From a virus: 29,995 nt of DNA. The notes under the pieces were generated by a model. It was not told the origin of the DNA and searched no databases. It was given only the letters and a program-made list of their open reading frames with translations. Below are positions 17,169 through 26,365 of the stretch, piece after piece (position 1 is the first letter of the stretch; each line of letters opens with the position of its first letter). The stretch lies in the IMG/VR virus record IMGVR_UViG_3300037847_001968, positions 1 through 29,995 of that record; one strand, 5' to 3'. A program made the position numbers and the translations under genes.

Positions 17169-20100
17169 ATGGCAAACGGACAAAACGATCAGTTGGTCGG
17201 ACCAGTAATTTTTGAAACACCGTCTCCTTTGTTAGTTCCACAAGAAGATGAGCAACCTGTTGTTGCGCCTGGTTTTTCTAATAGAATAACTGGTGATGGT
17301 GGTATAGGTGACATATTAAAACCTATTATTAGTGATTTATCAAATGATTATGCTGGTGATAGTAAACAAAAATGGTTTACAGGTGATGTAAAGCTAGATG
17401 AAACAACTTACAATGATAAGATAACAGCGTTAATAGATCAGTATAATTCTGCTTATGAAGATACTAATTTTGAGTTTACACCATATACTTCTTATGATCC
17501 AAATAGTAACGCGCAGTTTAAGCAAATAAAAGTTGTAGGTGAAAACGGTAATGAAAAGCTTTTTGATTTTAAAAATGGTAATCAAATACCTGAGATAAAT
17601 AACTTTATAGAAGAAACTAAAAGTGAAGAAAATAGAAATAAATCTAAATCTACACAAGCATCATTAGAAAGTTTTTTAAATCGTAATTTAAACTTTGATA
17701 GTGGTAATTGGAGAAGAAGTGGAGAAGAAGCATATGATCCACTTGGACCTGATTTTTTACGTGAAACTTTTCAAGATAAAGGTTATTTAGGTTTAAATGA
17801 TTATATTGAAAGAGAAGGACCTGAAGGCCTAAGAAAAGAATTAAGAAAACAATTTAACGAGTTATTAAGATTTAATAACCCTCTTGAATCAAGAACTGAT
17901 TTTTTATCATTTGACGACTCTACAAACGCAATGGGTATAAGTGATTATAAATTCGACCAGATTTTTGATCAAATATTAAACGAGCAGTTAACAAAAGAAG
18001 AGTTAAGTAAACAAGATTTTAATAGAAAATTATTACAACAAGAGATAAACGAACAAAATCCTAGTGATAATTTTTTATTTAAAATAGAAGGAGATGATAT
18101 TGATTATAGAGATTTACCTGAATATGCGCAAATAAGTGAAAGTTATTTTAAAACAGCTGTATCTAGTTTAAATTCAAAAGAACGAGAAATAGGTGGTGTA
18201 AATGAAAAAATTTTACAATTAAGCTATGATTATGCTAACATGGTTGATAGTGGTGATTTATTAGGCGCTAATATTTTAAAATCAGAAATAGAAGCATTGC
18301 AAAATAAATCAATATCACTACTTAACGACTACATGGAAGGCAACACTAAATTGTTTTTTAATTTTGCTGAAGGCAGCGTTAGATTTGATCAACCAACACC
18401 CAACGCTAATCAAGATGATAACATAAGCGTCGAATATAATAAATATATTGATGAGTTTACTATTTTAAAAAATGAAGACTTTCAAGCTTTGCAAGAAAGA
18501 TTCAATATGAATAGTATGAATTTTGATAATTTAGATAAAATTTTAAAACAAACTTATGATATAGAAGGCGCGTTTACTATTCAAGGAGCTGGCGGAAGCT
18601 GGAGTCGTCTTGGTGATAGATTAAGACAAGCTGGTTATGAATATGATCCAGAAACAGGTATATATAAAGATATACCTATGTCTTTTTTAGTTGAAAACAA
18701 TGATGTAATAGGTAAAGAACAAATAAATGTACCTAGTGATAAAGGTGATATTGTAAAACCTGATTTAAAAGGTTTAGCTGTAAACTTAAGAGAGCAAATT
18801 AAAACAAATGCTATTGAGCGAAAAGCTTTAACTACTATGTATGTATTAAATACTGATCCTGGTAGTTTAAAAAGAACAAGTGGAGTAGCTAGTTTTGCTG
18901 AAAGTATGATAGAAACTTTTACTGGTGATTTAAGAACAATACAAAGTAAATCTGATAGATTAGCTGATATAGAAAAAATAGGTAATAGCATTGGTGTACC
19001 TTGGTCTGAAAATCAACAAAGAAACTTTCAAGAAACAAGAGGTGAGTTTGTTGGAAAAACATTAGGTGCTGTTCCTCAAATAGCAGCTGAGTTTGGTATT
19101 TTAAATGCTGTTACAGGTGGTATTTCTACTGCTACAGGATTAAGTAGCGCGCTAATGACTATGAGAGTTGGTAGGCTTTACAAAAACGGTAGACAAATAT
19201 CTCATGCATATGCTAGACAAAGAGCTCTATCAAAAGGATATAGTTTAAATAAACAAGGTATTGAAGCTTTTTATAAAGCAGACGGTATAACAGTTAGAGG
19301 AGCTAGTGTTATAGATAAAGCTCAAGCATTAGGTATTACAATGCTTATAGAAGAAGGTAAAATGCAACTTATGGGTTTACCTACAGGATCTGGTGCTTCT
19401 TTTGCTTTTACAGGTAGTGTACTTAATAGCGTTACAAAAAGATTAGGTTTTTATTTTACAGGTGGATTAGCTAATCTTAATTCAGGTTTAAAATTTGCTA
19501 GAGGAGGTATAACTTTTGGTATATCTGCAGAAGCGGCTTTAAATGTTGAAGCTGCTATAGATGATTTAATAGGTGGTAAAGACTTTCAAACATTTATTGA
19601 TGAAAACTATAGAGAACTTTCAGGTGATGAAATAACAAAAAGACAACTAGGTCATATTTTAACTGGTTTAGGTTTTGCTATAGGTCATTCAAGAACTTTA
19701 CAAACAGGTATTAAAGGTATTAGATATGGTTTAAAAGGCGACGGTTTTGCTTTTACTATAAATCAAAAGAAAAAATTAAGAGATAAAGTTGAGAAAATAA
19801 TTGATAATGAGCTTAAAAAACCAGAAAATCAAAGAGATATTGCAAAAATAGAAAAATATAATGATTTAATAGCTGAAATAAAAAGACAGTTAGATGTAGC
19901 TGAAGGTTATTATAGATATTATACGCCTGAAATACTTAAAAAACGAGTTGAAAGAGACTTGCTTAGAAATAAAAAACAAGCTGTAAAAGATTATGGTGAT
20001 TTTTATGAAATAAAAGTTCAAATAGGTGGTAAAGGCTTAAATGGTTCTGGCGCTCAAATTAAAATGATTAATGGTAAAAAAACATTAGTTGTTGATGCTT

Positions 20101-23100
20101 TAAACCATAGAAACAAAGGTATAGTGCCACACGAAATGGCTCATTTTTATACTGAAAAAGAAGGCTTTACTGAAGAAGAATTTGAAAGATTATATGACAT
20201 TATTGAGTTACAAGTAGACGCTGCTACAAAAACTTATTATACTAAAAAAGGTTATAAAAGTTTCAAAGAGTTTATAGAAACAGAATATAAAAAAGTTAAT
20301 GAAAAAACAGCTTTAGGTTCTGAAAAAATAGCTAATATAATTGAATTTATATCTAACAAAGACATAATGAAAAACATTGTTGAAAATAATGCTTTTTTTA
20401 GATTTGAACAAGGTATAAAAAGTTTTTATGAAAGAAGATTACAAGGAAAAGGCATATTTAAAAACAAAGAAATAGGTTTTCAAGATGCTCAAGATGTAAT
20501 GGCTGCTTTATATAGAATAGCTAATGCAACTGGTAAAAGAGGTGTTGCTAGACAATGGAGACAATTAAGAGGGTTAGTACAGTTTAACGGTGAGCTTATA
20601 GATGCTAAAACACAACTAACAGTTGGTAAAACTTCTAAAAAAAGTTCATTAGAGTTATCTGTTGAAAACTTTAGAGAACGTCAAACAGAGCAACGTGAAA
20701 ACGAACAAATATATCAAAGAGTTGATAGATTAATCAACGAAGCTATTAAAAATGGTACTTGGGAGCGAAACAAACGAGATGTATCTTTTCAATTAGCATA
20801 TGAATTTGAAGGCAACATAATAGGTAGACTAAATAGATTACAAAGATTAGGTAAACTAGAAGGTTTTACAAAAGATGATATTTCTTTAATAGCTGGTGAA
20901 TATGTAACAGCTGAAAAAAATGGTTTAAGATCTGCTATAGAAGCTTTTAAACCTGAAAGAATGATCGATAGAAATACAGGTAAACCTAGTTTAGCAACTT
21001 ATTTAGAAAGCTCTACTGCTCAAGGTAAATTAATAGATGTAAAGCTAAGAAAGTTCTATCAAGAAAGTCCTAAGTTTGGTAGAATAATAAAAACTATTAC
21101 AGAAGATAAAGTTAAAAGACAAGTAGAAGCTAGGTTAATAGAGCAACCTTCACTTGATATAGTTGAAATAAAAGAAGGTGCTAAAATTAATCCGTTAGAA
21201 TTAAAAAGTATTGAAAACAAAAGCGAAAGACAAAGCTTTGAAACAGCAATACGTGAAAACTTTAACAAGTTTACTGATCAACAAGTTGGTGAATTAAGTT
21301 TTAACAAGTTAAAAGATTTAGCTCCAGAAGTAACTGCTAAGTTTTTTGGTATACCTAAATCAAAAATAATAGATGCTACTAAAAATTTAACATATAGTCA
21401 AAAAATAAAAGACGGTGTTAGAGTTGCTTCTGAAGCTGGTAATGTACAAAATGTTATAAATAGAAACGCGTTAGAGTTATTAGCTTTATTACCTAAAACA
21501 AATGTAGTTCCAGAAACTAGTATAAATAAAGTTGATGTAAGTAGAAACATAGTTGGTACATCACTCGGTTTACCCAGCTCGTTATTAAAAGTTTTTTATA
21601 ATAAAACAGGTGAAAGAAGCAAAGGCTTAACATCTCAAACCAATATATTTGAAATTAAAAAAGATTTAAGTATAAAAGATTTTAAAGAAGCTTTTGGTAT
21701 AACAATAGGTGGTGAATTAAATACTTATAATAGACAAATTGGTCAAAGATTAAAATCAATGGCTTCTTTAACAGGTAAGTTAATAACAAACAAAGCTGTT
21801 AGAAATATACTAGCAGGTAGAGATGTTAACACTATAATAAACGATATAGCCGCTGGTAAGTCTGATAAAATGTCTAGCTTACAGTTAAGTGAATTAAATA
21901 GAGAAATAAGATCTATATTAATACCAACAGCTGAATTAGTAAAACAAAAACTAAGAGAAAATTCTGATATATTTAAGATTAAATCACAAAAAGAAATTTT
22001 TGACATAGTTGATAAAGTATTTAAAGATAAAACACTAGAAAAAGATATTTCTGGTACAGAGCAAATAGCTAGAATATTTGAAAACGCTAATGCTAAAAGA
22101 TTAGCTGAACAAAGTGGTTTAGAAGTAGCAGATATTACTTTCTATGAAAAGTCTACTTTAAAAAGATATAAAGCTAGGTATGATAGAGAAGGTATAAGCG
22201 ATCAATATAAAACAGTAGAGCAGAGAGATAACCCTGTAGATTTAGCTAGAAAAAGAAACTTTGAAACTAAAATATTAAATAAATTTGCTAAAGATGTGCC
22301 TTTGCGTGTTTTAGATGCATTTGTTGATACGTTTGGTACTAATACTAGAAGTTGGAAACGAGATGGTAAGTATGTTAACAAGGGTAGAGAAGGTTCTCAA
22401 AAGTTTCTTGAAAAAGAATATCCTGGATATACTGGATCTGGTAAAAAATACGATGGAAAATATGATGCTGTATACTGGCCTACTAATTGGGGTGAAAAAG
22501 GAAGTGGTGTAAAAAAACCTTTTTTAGATTTAATAAAAAAATTAGACAGACAAAACGCTTCAGAAGCTGAAAAAAACACACAGCTTACAGAGCTTTTTAA
22601 CAAGGTAATGACAAATCCAAACGGTAAGTATACATATGAACAAACAGCAAGAGCTAATAGAATTTTTTTAAATGATTATTTAAATGCAACTAGAGAAGCT
22701 TATAAAGAAACTTCAAAACAAACCAAAGAAGTAGATGCTAGAGTAGATATGTATAGACACTACCAGATGCAAACTAATATAGCTAGAGGTATTTTAAAAG
22801 GCGCTGTACCTGTTACATCTATAAGTACTAGAGCTGAAGGTAAAAAAGGTTTACATTGGGAGCACAATATGCAGCTAAATAATTTTAGCGACTTCTTTTT
22901 TGATATAAATGCAGCTGGTGGTAAAAAATCAGATATAAGTATTTTAGTTAATAATGCTAGTCAAGCTTTAATACCTTATAGTTTAAAACAAAAAAACGAT
23001 AGCGCTGAAAGCGGTGGTACTACAGGTTATGGCAAGTTTTACGGTAAAGATGGTATGGCTACATTATCTAGTAATCCTGAAATGAATTTTATTACTAATC

Positions 23101-25988
23101 CAAATGTAGCTGGTAATCAAATAAGAACTACTGGTCAAAGCGCTGGTTTAAGATTAGCCGAGCAAATAGTTAATACTGTTAAAAAAGAAGTATTAATTAA
23201 AAGGCTAAATGAAATGAACGACTCTGCTGACAAATTTATTATACAAAGAGTTTTAGATAATAAAGCTAGCGTTGATAAAGTAAAAAACAATAATGCTAGA
23301 TCTTTACAAGCTATTACAGGTAAGTCATCACTTAACTTATCAAGTCAAGAAATTGTAGATAAATTAAGAAATATAGATAAAGCTATAGAGCTAGCTAGAA
23401 TTATAAATAAGCCTAAAAAAGGTATAAGTGTTTTAGATTTTGATGATACAGTTGCTAAGTCTAAATCTAAGGTTGGTTACACGCTTCCTAACGGCACTAA
23501 AGGTAAATTAAGTGCTACAGAGTTTGCTAGAACTTCTGAATCATTAGAAGCAAGAGGAGCAAAATTTGATTTTTCTGAATTTAATAGAGTTATTGACGGT
23601 AAAAAAGGACCTTTATTTGATAAATTAGAAAAAGCTGTTAATAAATTTGGTAATCAAAACGTGTTTATACTTACAGCTAGACCTCAACAAGCAGCAATAC
23701 CAATACAAAGATTTTTAAGTAATTTAGGTGTTAAATTAAAATTAAAAAACATAGTTGGACTTGGTGATGGTAAACCATCTGCAAAAGCTCAATTTATGGT
23801 TGATAAAGCAGCTGAAGGTTTTAATGATTTTTATTTTGCTGATGATGCTATTAAAAATGTAAAAGCTGTAAAAAGAGTTTTAGATATAATAGATGTAAAA
23901 TCAAATGTTCAATTAGCTAAGTCTAGTTTAAATTTAAGTGAAAACTTTAATGAAATAATTGAGTACTCAACTGGTATTGGTAAAGATAAAACATACTCTA
24001 CTGCTAAAGCTAGATTACAAGGTAAAGGTGGTAGCGGTACTGGCTGGTATGTTCCAAGTACTGCTGAAGATTTTGCTGGATTAATGAGACCTTTATATGG
24101 TAGAGGTAAAAAAGGTATACAAAACGAAAAATGGTTTAAAGATAATTTATTTAGACCATATTCTAGAGGTGAAAAAGCTGTAGCAGCTGATCGTATGGTT
24201 AGGATGCAAGACTATAAAGCAATTAAAAATCAATTAAAAGAATCAGGTGTTAATTATAAAAATGTATTTAAAAAGCACCCGTTAAAAGAACGTATTAATG
24301 AAAATGAACCTTTTACTAATTCTCATGCTGTAAGAGTTTATTTATGGAGTAAACAAAATACTTTGCCTGGTGATTTATCTAAAGCAGATATAAATAAATT
24401 AGTTAGACATGTAAATAGTAATCCAAAACTAAAAGCGTTTGCTGATCAAATTTTTAGTTTAGGTAAAGGTGATGGTTATCCTGCGCCTAGAGCTAATTGG
24501 TTAACAGGTAATATTACTACAGATATGTTAACAGGTTTTAGATCTACAAAAAGATCTAAGTATATGAAAGAGTTTAACGATAATGCTGATGTTATATTTA
24601 GCGAAGCAAATTTAAATAAACTAGAAGCTAATTTCGGTAGAAACTATAGAGAGTCTTTAGAAAATATGTTGTATCGTATGAAAAACGGTACTAATAGATC
24701 ACCTAATTTAACTAGAGCTGAAAATGGATTTTTAGACTGGGTTAATGGTTCTGTTGGTGCTACTATGTTTTTAAACACAAGATCAGCGTTACTACAAACT
24801 ATATCGTCTACAAACTACGTTAATTTTAGTGATAATAATCCTTTTAAAGCTGCTAAAGCTTTTGCAAATCAAAAACAGTTTTGGAAAGATTATATAGAAC
24901 TAATGAACTCTGAGTGGGCAACAAATCGTAGAAACGGTTTAAGATTAAATGTATCTGAAGCTGAAATAATCGAAGCTGCTGCAAATTCTACAAATAAAGC
25001 AGCTGCTATTATAAATAGTATATTATCTAAAGGTTTTATATTTACTAAATATGCTGATACTCATGCAACTGCTTTTGGTGGTGCTACTTTTTATAGAAAT
25101 AGAATAAATACTTACAAAAAACAAGGTTTAAGTGAAAATGTAGCTAAAGAAAGAGCTAGAAAAGAGTGGGAAGAGTTATCAGAAGAAAACCAACAGTCTG
25201 CAAGAGCTGATAAAATAAGTCAGGAGCAAGCTAGTATATTAGGTAGATTTACTTTAAATTATAACAACGTTGTAATGCAGTATGCTAGAAATATGAAAAA
25301 AGAAGTTTTAGACTTAGCTAACGGTAGATATGAAGGAACTTTTAAAGGTAATAACTCTATTGTTGCTAAGGTAGGTAGAATATTATATTACGGCGCTGTA
25401 CAAAATATAATATTTCAAACACTACAAAACGCTGTATTTATGCAGTTTTTTGATGAAGGACTTGAGCTTGATGATAACACAAGTAGAGCAGTTAACGGTT
25501 TAGCTGATGCGCTTTTAAAAGGTAGTGGTATTTACGGAGCTGGTTTATCTACTGTTAAAAATGTGTTATTTAAAGTATATCAAGAAGCTGAAAAAGATAG
25601 ACCAGAATATGTAGAAGCTGCTTGGCAATTATTAACTTTCTCTCCACCAGTTGATAAAAAAGTTAGACAGTTTAGAAATACATTAAGAGCATATCAATAT
25701 GATTTAGATGAAATGAAGGAAAAAGGGTTTAGTTTAGATAATCCAGCTTACTTAGCAAATGCTAATTTAATAGAAGCTAGTACTAATGTACCTGTTGCTA
25801 GACTTGTTAAAAAACTAGACAATATTAGAGGAGCTATGGATCAAGATAGAACAGCTTGGCAAAAAGTATTTTTATTAGCAGGTTATCCTGCTTATCAATT
25901 AGGTATTGAAGATGATGATGGCAGCTACAATCCTAAAACATACAGATTTAAATCAGGTACATCAAAGTTTAGTAAAAAGAAATTTTAA
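17169..25988 (+). CDS. Giant polyvalent (cargo/ejection) protein with zinc-peptidase and HAD-phosphatase motifs
   Basis: 2939 residues, the largest gene here. Large multi-domain proteins of this kind are packed in phage heads and delivered to the host. Residues 1-620 are charged and helical. About 625-830 contain hydrophobic Ala/Gly-rich segments (PQIAAEFGILNAVTGG, ITFGISAEAALNVEAA) that could insert in membranes. A zinc-peptidase motif HEMAH lies at 988-992, with a candidate third ligand E1059 in NIIEFIS. Residues 1896-1900 read HWEHN, a possible metal-binding site. A HAD-like domain spans about 2083-2245: DFDDT 2090-2094 (motif I), FILTARP 2166-2172 (motif II), FADDA 2223-2227 (acidic motif). 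The C-terminal third (WYVPSTAEDFAGLMRPLYGR, FLNTRSALLQTIS, IFTKYADTHATAFGG) matches the general style of polyvalent-protein tails. Substrates are unknown. No frameshift is seen over 8.8 kb. Confidence 0.75.
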   Translation: MANGQNDQLVGPVIFETPSPLLVPQEDEQPVVAPGFSNRITGDGGIGDILKPIISDLSNDYAGDSKQKWFTGDVKLDETTYNDKITALIDQYNSAYEDTNFEFTPYTSYDPNSNAQFKQIKVVGENGNEKLFDFKNGNQIPEINNFIEETKSEENRNKSKSTQASLESFLNRNLNFDSGNWRRSGEEAYDPLGPDFLRETFQDKGYLGLNDYIEREGPEGLRKELRKQFNELLRFNNPLESRTDFLSFDDSTNAMGISDYKFDQIFDQILNEQLTKEELSKQDFNRKLLQQEINEQNPSDNFLFKIEGDDIDYRDLPEYAQISESYFKTAVSSLNSKEREIGGVNEKILQLSYDYANMVDSGDLLGANILKSEIEALQNKSISLLNDYMEGNTKLFFNFAEGSVRFDQPTPNANQDDNISVEYNKYIDEFTILKNEDFQALQERFNMNSMNFDNLDKILKQTYDIEGAFTIQGAGGSWSRLGDRLRQAGYEYDPETGIYKDIPMSFLVENNDVIGKEQINVPSDKGDIVKPDLKGLAVNLREQIKTNAIERKALTTMYVLNTDPGSLKRTSGVASFAESMIETFTGDLRTIQSKSDRLADIEKIGNSIGVPWSENQQRNFQETRGEFVGKTLGAVPQIAAEFGILNAVTGGISTATGLSSALMTMRVGRLYKNGRQISHAYARQRALSKGYSLNKQGIEAFYKADGITVRGASVIDKAQALGITMLIEEGKMQLMGLPTGSGASFAFTGSVLNSVTKRLGFYFTGGLANLNSGLKFARGGITFGISAEAALNVEAAIDDLIGGKDFQTFIDENYRELSGDEITKRQLGHILTGLGFAIGHSRTLQTGIKGIRYGLKGDGFAFTINQKKKLRDKVEKIIDNELKKPENQRDIAKIEKYNDLIAEIKRQLDVAEGYYRYYTPEILKKRVERDLLRNKKQAVKDYGDFYEIKVQIGGKGLNGSGAQIKMINGKKTLVVDALNHRNKGIVPHEMAHFYTEKEGFTEEEFERLYDIIELQVDAATKTYYTKKGYKSFKEFIETEYKKVNEKTALGSEKIANIIEFISNKDIMKNIVENNAFFRFEQGIKSFYERRLQGKGIFKNKEIGFQDAQDVMAALYRIANATGKRGVARQWRQLRGLVQFNGELIDAKTQLTVGKTSKKSSLELSVENFRERQTEQRENEQIYQRVDRLINEAIKNGTWERNKRDVSFQLAYEFEGNIIGRLNRLQRLGKLEGFTKDDISLIAGEYVTAEKNGLRSAIEAFKPERMIDRNTGKPSLATYLESSTAQGKLIDVKLRKFYQESPKFGRIIKTITEDKVKRQVEARLIEQPSLDIVEIKEGAKINPLELKSIENKSERQSFETAIRENFNKFTDQQVGELSFNKLKDLAPEVTAKFFGIPKSKIIDATKNLTYSQKIKDGVRVASEAGNVQNVINRNALELLALLPKTNVVPETSINKVDVSRNIVGTSLGLPSSLLKVFYNKTGERSKGLTSQTNIFEIKKDLSIKDFKEAFGITIGGELNTYNRQIGQRLKSMASLTGKLITNKAVRNILAGRDVNTIINDIAAGKSDKMSSLQLSELNREIRSILIPTAELVKQKLRENSDIFKIKSQKEIFDIVDKVFKDKTLEKDISGTEQIARIFENANAKRLAEQSGLEVADITFYEKSTLKRYKARYDREGISDQYKTVEQRDNPVDLARKRNFETKILNKFAKDVPLRVLDAFVDTFGTNTRSWKRDGKYVNKGREGSQKFLEKEYPGYTGSGKKYDGKYDAVYWPTNWGEKGSGVKKPFLDLIKKLDRQNASEAEKNTQLTELFNKVMTNPNGKYTYEQTARANRIFLNDYLNATREAYKETSKQTKEVDARVDMYRHYQMQTNIARGILKGAVPVTSISTRAEGKKGLHWEHNMQLNNFSDFFFDINAAGGKKSDISILVNNASQALIPYSLKQKNDSAESGGTTGYGKFYGKDGMATLSSNPEMNFITNPNVAGNQIRTTGQSAGLRLAEQIVNTVKKEVLIKRLNEMNDSADKFIIQRVLDNKASVDKVKNNNARSLQAITGKSSLNLSSQEIVDKLRNIDKAIELARIINKPKKGISVLDFDDTVAKSKSKVGYTLPNGTKGKLSATEFARTSESLEARGAKFDFSEFNRVIDGKKGPLFDKLEKAVNKFGNQNVFILTARPQQAAIPIQRFLSNLGVKLKLKNIVGLGDGKPSAKAQFMVDKAAEGFNDFYFADDAIKNVKAVKRVLDIIDVKSNVQLAKSSLNLSENFNEIIEYSTGIGKDKTYSTAKARLQGKGGSGTGWYVPSTAEDFAGLMRPLYGRGKKGIQNEKWFKDNLFRPYSRGEKAVAADRMVRMQDYKAIKNQLKESGVNYKNVFKKHPLKERINENEPFTNSHAVRVYLWSKQNTLPGDLSKADINKLVRHVNSNPKLKAFADQIFSLGKGDGYPAPRANWLTGNITTDMLTGFRSTKRSKYMKEFNDNADVIFSEANLNKLEANFGRNYRESLENMLYRMKNGTNRSPNLTRAENGFLDWVNGSVGATMFLNTRSALLQTISSTNYVNFSDNNPFKAAKAFANQKQFWKDYIELMNSEWATNRRNGLRLNVSEAEIIEAAANSTNKAAAIINSILSKGFIFTKYADTHATAFGGATFYRNRINTYKKQGLSENVAKERARKEWEELSEENQQSARADKISQEQASILGRFTLNYNNVVMQYARNMKKEVLDLANGRYEGTFKGNNSIVAKVGRILYYGAVQNIIFQTLQNAVFMQFFDEGLELDDNTSRAVNGLADALLKGSGIYGAGLSTVKNVLFKVYQEAEKDRPEYVEAAWQLLTFSPPVDKKVRQFRNTLRAYQYDLDEMKEKGFSLDNPAYLANANLIEASTNVPVARLVKKLDNIRGAMDQDRTAWQKVFLLAGYPAYQLGIEDDDGSYNPKTYRFKSGTSKFSKKKF

Positions 25989-25999
25989 GATTATGAAAA

Positions 26000-26365
26000 A
26001 TGAGAACTTTATTTGCCCTCTTTGTGGTGGCATTTGTGGGATCTGCTAATGCACAGATATTACAAGAACAAGATAAAAAACTGCATTTTGCAGCGGGCGT
26101 TATAACTAGTAGTTTAGGTTATCAGCTTGTGTATAGCAAAACTCAAAACAAAGAGCAAGCTTTAGCAGCTGGTGTACTAACTTCTTTAATGGCTGGTATT
26201 GGTAAAGAAACATATGATTCTTTTCAACCAAACAATAAATTTGATAATGCAGATTTAGCTACTACTGTATTGGGTGGTTTATCTGTAAGTCTAACAATAA
26301 AATTATTTAATAAAAACAAAAACAAAAATGAAAAAAATATTAACATTACTTTGCTTAGTAATTAG
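26000..26365 (+). CDS. Secreted YfiM-like envelope protein
   Basis: The 121-residue product begins with a Sec signal peptide (RTLFALFVVAFVGSANA), with likely cleavage between Ala 18 and Gln 19. There is no lipobox cysteine. The mature part contains DKKLHFAAG, then a hydrophobic helix, then AGIGKETYDS and FDNADLATTVLGG. This order of motifs matches the YfiM-type family of small envelope proteins (DK..HF, GA/GIGKE, W/FxxxDLA). Those proteins are usually lipoproteins of unknown function; here it is a soluble or membrane-associated secreted form. It opens the envelope/lysis cassette after the giant polyvalent gene and overlaps the next gene by 38 bases. Its role could be anchoring or modifying the cell wall during lysis, or superinfection exclusion; that is inference. 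It ends in a basic Asn/Lys-rich tail. Confidence 0.7.
   Translation: MRTLFALFVVAFVGSANAQILQEQDKKLHFAAGVITSSLGYQLVYSKTQNKEQALAAGVLTSLMAGIGKETYDSFQPNNKFDNADLATTVLGGLSVSLTIKLFNKNKNKNEKNINITLLSN

Noticed and set aside
25993-26049. 18-codon overlapping frame with four cysteines (CPLCGGICGIC) upstream of the YfiM-like gene
   Set aside because: Tempting as a leader peptide, but it is the alternate-frame reading of the signal peptide codons, has no further support and is too short to judge.
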